10,227 nucleotides of DNA, from NCBI GenBank assembly GCA_036703315.1, contig DATNPH010000177.1, positions 1-10,227 of the forward strand. The letters run 5' to 3'. The position numbers and the translations under genes were made by a program. Source of the DNA: DATNPH01 sp036703315. Lineage in GTDB: Bacteria > Cyanobacteriota > Cyanobacteriia > Cyanobacteriales > Coleofasciculaceae. Shown in pieces: positions 6,142 through 10,227 of the stretch; position 1 is the first letter of the stretch; the number at the start of each line of letters is the position of its first letter. Below the pieces are notes generated by a model, which saw only the letters and a list, made by a program, of their open reading frames with translations, did not search any database and was not told where the DNA came from.

Positions 6142-7158
6142 CTAATCCTTAATTGTTGGTTCCGAAAAAATTAATTGTGCCAGTCGAGGCTGCGAAATTT
6201 GGGTTCTAGGAGCTGGTGGTAGCATCAATTGCGCCTTACGTGGCTGAACCTTCAGCACAAGATAGGCTAGATTTTCCAGTTGCTTATGAGCTGCTGTCGT
6301 TGGATGGTAACCATCCCAGAACAAATATTGGTTTGGGTTAGCACATACACTAACACTGGTTAGACAGGCATCAGTCACATTCTTCAAACCGAATGCCCCT
6401 GGATATTTGATGGCTGTATTGAATAGGGTATTAGCATCCAGCAGAATGATGTTGACCTTAGGGCGAAGTGTCTGACTCAAGCCTTTGAGGGTTAAAGCGA
6501 GACTGGTGTTATGTACCTTAGTCAAACTGCTGAGTTGACTAGAAAGCTGACTATTGACTCGTGTAGCTGGAAACTTACCCAAATCTGTCAGGTTAACCAC
6601 CATGATTTTTTTGGCACCAACGGCGGCGAGTGCGGTTACGGCTGTTGATATATTCTTAACTGGTACCTGAGGGTCAGTTACTTTCTCAAATAAGTAATCA
6701 TTGCTACCTGCTCCAACAATATAGAGTGCATTGGGGTCAGCCGATCGCTTAGCTTTCGCCAAGCTTGCTGTAAACAAGCCAACCTGCGCTAGCAATCCTG
6801 GCAGTGGTGCATCCGGAAAAACAACATTCTTGTATCCCGAACTAGACCCCCCAAAAGCATAGTTGATACCATCGGGTGCGTTAGAACTACCAAGAGGGAG
6901 GGTAGTGTACGGAATTGGATTTAATTTTAGCTTTTGTCCAAGATATTCCACCCAAACTATGCCATTGGAAAAACGTCCTTTAAAGTAGGGCGGGGGAGGA
7001 TATTCAGTTCCCGTGAGTTTGAGGGCATTGTACAGATTGCCAACATCGGAGACGCTGTCGCCAAAGTTATAAATCTTCTCAACTTTCTGTGCCGCCGCCT
7101 TGAGGGGCAACATCAATGAAAAAACAACAAATCCTAGCGTTAGAATTTGTTTTTTCAT
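6142..7158 (-). CDS. secreted GDSL/SGNH-family esterase or lipase
   Basis: The 338-residue product belongs to the GDSL (SGNH) hydrolases, which cleave ester bonds in lipids or acylated sugars. A Sec signal peptide is clear: MKKQ, a hydrophobic core to about residue 19, and an AAA-Q cleavage site at 23/24. The mature protein opens with block I, FGDSVSDVGN (nucleophile Ser35). Block II is the AFGG glycine near 103-104, block III is GSNDY (Asn153), and block V is WDGYHPT with Asp282 and His285. All catalytic and oxyanion positions are therefore present. Cys265 and Cys272 could form a disulfide. A Pro/Gln/Arg-rich tail of about 30 residues follows the domain. The layout matches bacterial plant-type GDSL lipases and the phospholipase/lecithinase/haemolysin group. 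The start is confirmed by AGGAGA seven bases upstream. Substrate is unknown. Confidence 0.92.
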   Translation of the reverse strand: MKKQILTLGFVVFSLMLPLKAAAQKVEKIYNFGDSVSDVGNLYNALKLTGTEYPPPPYFKGRFSNGIVWVEYLGQKLKLNPIPYTTLPLGSSNAPDGINYAFGGSSSGYKNVVFPDAPLPGLLAQVGLFTASLAKAKRSADPNALYIVGAGSNDYLFEKVTDPQVPVKNISTAVTALAAVGAKKIMVVNLTDLGKFPATRVNSQLSSQLSSLTKVHNTSLALTLKGLSQTLRPKVNIILLDANTLFNTAIKYPGAFGLKNVTDACLTSVSVCANPNQYLFWDGYHPTTAAHKQLENLAYLVLKVQPRKAQLMLPPAPRTQISQPRLAQLIFSEPTIKD

Positions 7159-7164
7159 ATTATT

Positions 7165-7199
7165 TCTCCTGGGATTGTGACTTACCCTAAAACTTTATA
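7165..7199 (-). promoter_or_regulatory. ribosome binding site and candidate -10 of the esterase gene
   Basis: AGGAGA (minus strand of 7165-7170) sits seven bases before the ATG and is the best Shine-Dalgarno in the window. TATAAA (minus strand of 7194-7199) about 36 bases before the ATG is a plausible -10. No matching -35 hexamer is evident. Confidence 0.5.
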
Positions 7200-7266
7200 G
7201 GTGAATCCATAAAGAATCTAGGGGTAGCGATCGCCTAAACCGACTCACTTCCTGTTTCTTCAATGC

Positions 7267-8178
7267 CTACAGAGACTGAAGTACCCCCTTGTGATGTTGA
7301 CCTAGCCACTTGACAATAAGCGGATTGACAACATCTGGTTTCTCATCATGAGGGCAGTGACCTGCATTAGGAATTGCCAAAAACTCCACATCCGGTCCCG
7401 TCTCACGCTGCTGTTGATAAATTGCTGCACCAGCAATTGGTGTCCAAGGGTCATCTTCTCCCCAAATTACCAGTAGAGGATGCTTTGCCTTGGGTAATAG
7501 TTCAGTTGGGGAAGGACCAGGAGGGGCAGTGAGAACCGAGGCAAATACTTGTTGGGCACCTGGGTCACAGGAAGGTGTGTAAAGTAAGTCCACCAATTCC
7601 TCAGTAATCGCTTCAGGGTTACGGTAAACCTGAGTAAGAGTGCGGCGGATACGGGGTTTCTGGCGAATCAGGTTAAACAAGAATGAACCCGTAATTTTGG
7701 AACTCACCAGCTTTGTAAACCCTCCCATTACCAGGCGCAGAGGCAGATTCAACTCATCGGGACGGTGATTGAGTCCACCAGCACAGTTAATTAAGACACC
7801 ACCCGCAGCAATTTCAGGATACTCCGTCACAACTATCAAACTCAGCAAAGCACCGATGGAGTTACCGATAAATACTGTAGGTTCCTGAATATGGGTGTCC
7901 CAGAAATCTTTTAGTTGTTCCTGCCACAAATCTAAGGTGTAATCTAGTGAGGGTTTATCGGAACCGCCGAATCCCAGGAGATCGATCGCAAACACCCGGT
8001 ATCCTCCTTCAGCTAGAACCGGGATATTCTTGCGCCAATGCCCAATGGATGCGCCGAAACCATGAATTAGCACTAAGGGCTTACCAGTACCCATGACAGT
8101 GTATTGAATTTGGTGCCCTTGCCAAGTCCAAAAGTGCTTTTCAATGGTGTTTGTGGATATCGGTTGTAGTGTAGCCAC
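7267..8178 (-). CDS. alpha/beta hydrolase, chlorophyll dephytylase/pheophytinase-like
   Basis: The 303-residue soluble protein has the alpha/beta hydrolase fold. The oxyanion loop is HGFGAS (39-44), the nucleophile elbow GNSIG gives Ser107, the acid is probably Asp243 in WGEDDPWTP, and the base is His274 in NAGHCPHDEKP. Several blocks resemble the plant chlorophyll dephytylase (CLD1) and pheophytinase group and its cyanobacterial relatives: HWRKNIPVLAEGGYRVFAID, LLGFGGSDKP, LINCAGG, the cap region with RNPEAITEELVDLL, and APPGPSPTELLPK. Those enzymes remove phytol from chlorophyll or pheophytin. A role in pigment turnover is therefore a reasonable inference, not shown. The start is GTG at 8176-8178, fixed by an in-frame TAA 21 bases upstream; there is no clear Shine-Dalgarno. 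It reads in the same direction as the esterase gene, 108 bp away. Confidence 0.88.
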   Translation of the reverse strand: MATLQPISTNTIEKHFWTWQGHQIQYTVMGTGKPLVLIHGFGASIGHWRKNIPVLAEGGYRVFAIDLLGFGGSDKPSLDYTLDLWQEQLKDFWDTHIQEPTVFIGNSIGALLSLIVVTEYPEIAAGGVLINCAGGLNHRPDELNLPLRLVMGGFTKLVSSKITGSFLFNLIRQKPRIRRTLTQVYRNPEAITEELVDLLYTPSCDPGAQQVFASVLTAPPGPSPTELLPKAKHPLLVIWGEDDPWTPIAGAAIYQQQRETGPDVEFLAIPNAGHCPHDEKPDVVNPLIVKWLGQHHKGVLQSL

Positions 8179-8371
8179 TATGTTTGTGAAGTTTTCTTAA
8201 CGGTTTTTTCCCATAGTAACGAAGTTTCATAACGATTATTAAACGATTTTTAGGCGGGTCGTCTGTGATCGCAACCACTGACCAAGAGACCTATCGGTAA
8301 AAGTAAGTTCTCTCTTCTTCACAGGGAACCGAGGAAACTCATCCTAATTCTAAGTCTGGCAGTTCTTCACG

Positions 8372-8403
8372 GGGTAACAGCACGCGGATAGTACGGGTTA
8401 CCC
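8372..8403. repeat. 7-bp inverted repeat GGGTAAC / GTTACCC
   Basis: Perfect arms at 8372-8378 and 8397-8403 enclose 18 bases. It is in the middle of the divergent region, where it could be a regulator site serving either gene. No factor can be named. Confidence 0.35.
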
Positions 8404-8444
8404 TGAGCAAGTCAGAGTCGTCAAAAAGTAATTAGCATGGGTTG

Positions 8445-8490
8445 AGCTGACCGTTTCAGGTAAATTCATTGTTTCACGTTCAGGTCAGCT
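8445..8490. repeat. 8-bp inverted repeat AGCTGACC / GGTCAGCT before the nucleotidyltransferase
   Basis: Perfect arms at 8445-8452 and 8483-8490 enclose a 30-base loop in which GTTTCAGGT-like words occur at 8453-8461 and 8478-8485. The right arm ends 10 bases before the first ATG of the next gene, so it could be an operator or a hairpin in the leader that hides the start. Confidence 0.4.
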
Positions 8491-8500
8491 ATTGAACTTC

Positions 8501-9289
8501 ATGCATTGGATAGCCCACACCATGAGGCAAAGAATTCTAGAAACAATCATTTCTACCTTAGAGCCAAAAGATTTTGTTTTAGCTTTATGGCAAGGAGGTT
8601 CGGCAGCACACAAGTCTACAGATGAGTGGTCTGATATCGACATTCAGGTGATTGTTGAGGATGAGTACGTTCAAGAAATTTTTAACATCCTTGAAGAATC
8701 TCTGAAAACTCTCTGTGAGATTCAATTCAAATGGAGAGTCCCCGAACCTACATGGCACGGTCATTCTCAGTGTTTTTATCAATTAGAAGAAGCGAGCCCT
8801 TTCTTATTTATTGATTTTGTCGTTTTAAAGCTCAGTAGTCCTAATCACTTTTTAGAGATGGAGCGACATGGAAAATTAGCGATCGCATTCGATAAAGCTA
8901 ATCTCTTAGTCCAGCCTTCTTTAAATCGCAGTGAGCACTTCTCAACAATGCAAGAACGATTAGCGACTTTGAGAGAAACCTTTGATTTTTTCCAAATTAT
9001 TGTAAAAAAAGAGATAAATCGCGGGCATTTAGTGTCGGCGATATCCAACTACCACAGCTACACGCTTCAGCCCTTAGTTGAGCTTCTGGGAATAGTGTAC
9101 CGACCGGAACGATACGATTTTAGAACCAAGTATTTTTATCGAGATTTTCCAACTAAAGTTATCGCTCGTGTGGAGCGGCTTTATTGCGTGATGAATCTCA
9201 GTGATTTGGCTTCAAAACAGCAACAAGCAGAGATTCTTTTTGCTGAAACTTTGCCTCGTGTAGAAGAGGCGCTTCAAGTATGGAAGTGA
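8501..9289 (+). CDS. nucleotidyltransferase of the NTP_transf_2 superfamily
   Basis: The product (262 residues from ATG 8501) has the nucleotidyltransferase core near its N terminus. GGS at 32-34 is followed by WSDIDIQV with Asp45 and Asp47, and the third metal-binding aspartate is probably Asp105 in FLFIDFVV. This is the GS-x(n)-DxD...D pattern of polymerase-beta-like enzymes, including aminoglycoside and lincosamide nucleotidyltransferases. The C-terminal half (about 150-262) looks helical, with a YRPERYDFRTKYFYRDFP block seen in stand-alone proteins of this type. The acceptor substrate is unknown; it is too long for the MNT antitoxins and has no HEPN partner beside it, so a toxin-antitoxin role is unlikely. 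Start is uncertain: TTG 8492, ATG 8501 and ATG 8522 are in frame and none has a good Shine-Dalgarno; ATG 8522 places GGS at residue 25, also normal. Confidence 0.82.
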   Translation: MHWIAHTMRQRILETIISTLEPKDFVLALWQGGSAAHKSTDEWSDIDIQVIVEDEYVQEIFNILEESLKTLCEIQFKWRVPEPTWHGHSQCFYQLEEASPFLFIDFVVLKLSSPNHFLEMERHGKLAIAFDKANLLVQPSLNRSEHFSTMQERLATLRETFDFFQIIVKKEINRGHLVSAISNYHSYTLQPLVELLGIVYRPERYDFRTKYFYRDFPTKVIARVERLYCVMNLSDLASKQQQAEILFAETLPRVEEALQVWK

Positions 9290-9360
9290 GTTCGGTGCCA
9301 ATAGTTTGTAAATTGCTCAAGGATTTCGACTTAGTAGCCGAAACCCTGCTCAGTTAAGAA

Positions 9361-9762
9361 CACTGGATCGATGCTGCGGATGTCCAAACTAAAGCACAAC
9401 AGGTTGGTATCAACAGCCCAATTACTTACTTAGTTGGCGCAATGTATTGAACTTTTATTAACTCACTGTTTGAAGAGTACATCTGACGTTGGTTTGTTTA
9501 CAGCAAGTGTGAGGTGTTGATACCGGGAAAAGGAGCAGTCTTACTGTGTGGGCTGCTTTTTACACTCCATCACATCATTAACTTGGTAGCTTACACCGAG
9601 AACTGGCTTGTAGTGGTGCTAGCCTCATTAGGTGTGTTTCTTGCGGGAGCAATATGGTCGTGGTGTTATCTAATGTACCGTTCAATCTGGTCTAGTTACT
9701 TCAGCCATGTTCTTGCAGATTTAGCGATCGCGATCGTCAGTTTGCAACTCCTCTTCGGGTAA
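9361..9762 (+). pseudogene. CPBP-family intramembrane protease, 5'-truncated and interrupted by stops
   Basis: One frame from 9361 to the TAA at 9760-9762 reads as the end of a CPBP (Abi/CAAX-type) glutamic intramembrane protease. HWIDAADVQTKAQQVG is followed by YLVGAMY-stop-TFINSLFEEYI-stop-RWFVYSKCEVLIPG, and then membrane segments with FTLHH and SHVLADLAI. Motif 1 (EExxxR) is at 9472-9489, motif 2 (FxxxH) at 9559-9573, and the HxxxD motif at 9706-9720. TGA codons at 9448-9450 and 9484-9486 interrupt it, each where tryptophan (YW-TF, EEYI-W-R) is expected. A TAA at 9355-9357 lies just upstream, and the N-terminal membrane helices normally present are not found. A short frame from GTG 9514 (82 codons) survives but lacks the catalytic glutamates, so it is unlikely to work. 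Known members process prenylated proteins or act in bacteriocin immunity; the role here is unknown. Confidence 0.8.
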
Positions 9763-9801
9763 CTGATACTAACAACCCTAAGGGTAGATACTACTCTTGC
9801 T

Positions 9802-9830
9802 CCCCCCTGATTCATGGGGGGTTGGGGGGG
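9802..9830. repeat. C/G-run hairpin repeat (CCCCCC-8-GGGGGG-TT-GGGGGGG)
   Basis: CCCCCC at 9802-9807 pairs with GGGGGG at 9816-9821 across an 8-base loop, and TT plus seven G follow. Repeats of this form are common between cyanobacterial genes. Here it contains the stop codon of the DUF559 gene (9812-9814), so part of the repeat is translated. It may also serve as a transcription barrier between the two convergent units. Confidence 0.7.
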
Positions 9831-10219
9831 TTAACACCTGTCAGCAATAGACCATTCCTCAATTCTCGAATCTTGGAAGCTATTGTTTCCAGAACACCAT
9901 TTAGGTTTTCATACACATCCTGATTTGTAAATCTTAGGAATTGGATTCCTGCTGATTCAATAAAGATTTGCCTCTCCTTGTCATATTGTGCAACCCCTTC
10001 TTGAAAATGACTTTCACCATCAATCTCTATTGCTAGCTTGAGTTCAGGAGAGTAAAAATCTAGGACGAAGCGATCAACGCTGTACTGGTTACGAAACTTA
10101 CAGTTTTCCAGCTGTTTACACCTGAGTTTTTGCCAAACGATCGCTTCAGCTTTGGTCATGTTTGTACGAAGTTCTCGCCGTTTCAACTTTTCGGATGTTT
10201 TGTTGAAGAGTTTGGTCAT
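9812..10219 (-). CDS. DUF559 endonuclease-like protein
   Basis: The 135-residue product is a full-length DUF559 protein, a family with the restriction-endonuclease-like (Vsr-related) fold. It begins MTKLFNKTSEKLKRRELRTN, the basic N-terminal segment typical of the family, followed by MTKAEAIVWQKLRCKQL. The candidate active site is Asp54 in FVLDFYSP and Glu65/Asp67 in AIEIDGESH, with a FLRFTNQDVYENL strand-helix near 95-107. The family is presumed to be nucleases, but a biological role is not established. The last residues, GVNPPNPP, are encoded by the C/G-run repeat at 9802-9830, so the tail is probably not functional sequence. The start ATG is 8 bases from the window end; no Shine-Dalgarno is visible in what remains. 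No methyltransferase or other restriction gene is in view. Confidence 0.9.
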   Translation of the reverse strand: MTKLFNKTSEKLKRRELRTNMTKAEAIVWQKLRCKQLENCKFRNQYSVDRFVLDFYSPELKLAIEIDGESHFQEGVAQYDKERQIFIESAGIQFLRFTNQDVYENLNGVLETIASKIRELRNGLLLTGVNPPNPP

Positions 10220-10227
10220 TGGTGTAC

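Larger units (their letters stand above)
8179..8491. other. 313-bp divergent intergenic region
   Basis: The gap separates the minus-strand hydrolase from the plus-strand nucleotidyltransferase and must hold both promoters. It contains two perfect inverted repeats (listed separately) and an imperfect direct repeat, TTCTTCACAGGGAAC at 8315-8329 and TTCTTCACGGGGTAAC at 8363-8378. No small gene is supported. Confidence 0.5.

Noticed and set aside
8501..9289. MNT/HEPN toxin-antitoxin module
   Set aside because: The nucleotidyltransferase is much longer than MNT antitoxins, and no HEPN-domain gene is next to it.
9448..9486. TGA read as tryptophan (alternative code or selenocysteine)
   Set aside because: TGA is the stop of several neighbouring intact genes, and no selenocysteine-type structure or Cys-aligned position is seen; nonsense mutation is simpler.
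9514..9762. GTG-started 82-codon frame as an intact CPBP gene
   Set aside because: It lacks the EExxxR catalytic motif, which lies just upstream in the same frame behind a TGA, and has no ribosome binding site.
9802..9830. CRISPR or terminal repeat of an insertion sequence
   Set aside because: A single hairpin copy, with no regular spacing, no transposase and no target duplication.

Overview
The window looks like chromosome from a filamentous-type cyanobacterium. The octamer GCGATCGC (HIP1) occurs six times in about 10 kb, far above chance. Several proteins have a cyanobacterial style: a REC-PAS-PAS-histidine kinase, an alpha/beta hydrolase resembling plant chlorophyll dephytylase/pheophytinase, and a DUF559 nuclease ending in a C/G-run repeat. 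No rRNA, tRNA, CRISPR array, transposase or phage gene was seen.

Layout. 1-436: mostly decayed sequence with a partial Fur-box-like palindrome at the left edge, the remnant of a Rieske iron-sulfur protein gene, and a 13-bp inverted repeat. 437-607 (+): a 56-residue DUF4177-like protein. 644-1792 (-): a membrane-anchored PstS-like phosphate-binding protein. 2126-2632 (-): a small conserved-looking protein with an HELHH zincin motif. 3080-5044 (-): a hybrid sensor kinase. 5183-5956 (-): a ZIP-family metal transporter. 6142-7158 (-): a secreted GDSL/SGNH esterase. 7267-8178 (-): the alpha/beta hydrolase. 8501-9289 (+): a nucleotidyltransferase. 9361-9762 (+): a CPBP intramembrane protease gene broken by stop codons. 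9812-10219 (-): a DUF559 endonuclease-like protein.

The genes look like separate transcription units with gaps of 100-450 bp. I see no tight operon and no clearly new multi-gene system. Themes that recur are envelope and nutrient functions (phosphate binding, metal import, secreted esterase), pigment or lipid hydrolysis, and signalling. Two genes at different stages of decay show that the region is being eroded. The most interesting points are the two TGA codons that replace expected tryptophans in the CPBP remnant, the hidden Rieske remnant, the edge Fur/Zur-like operator, and the uncharacterised HELHH protein.
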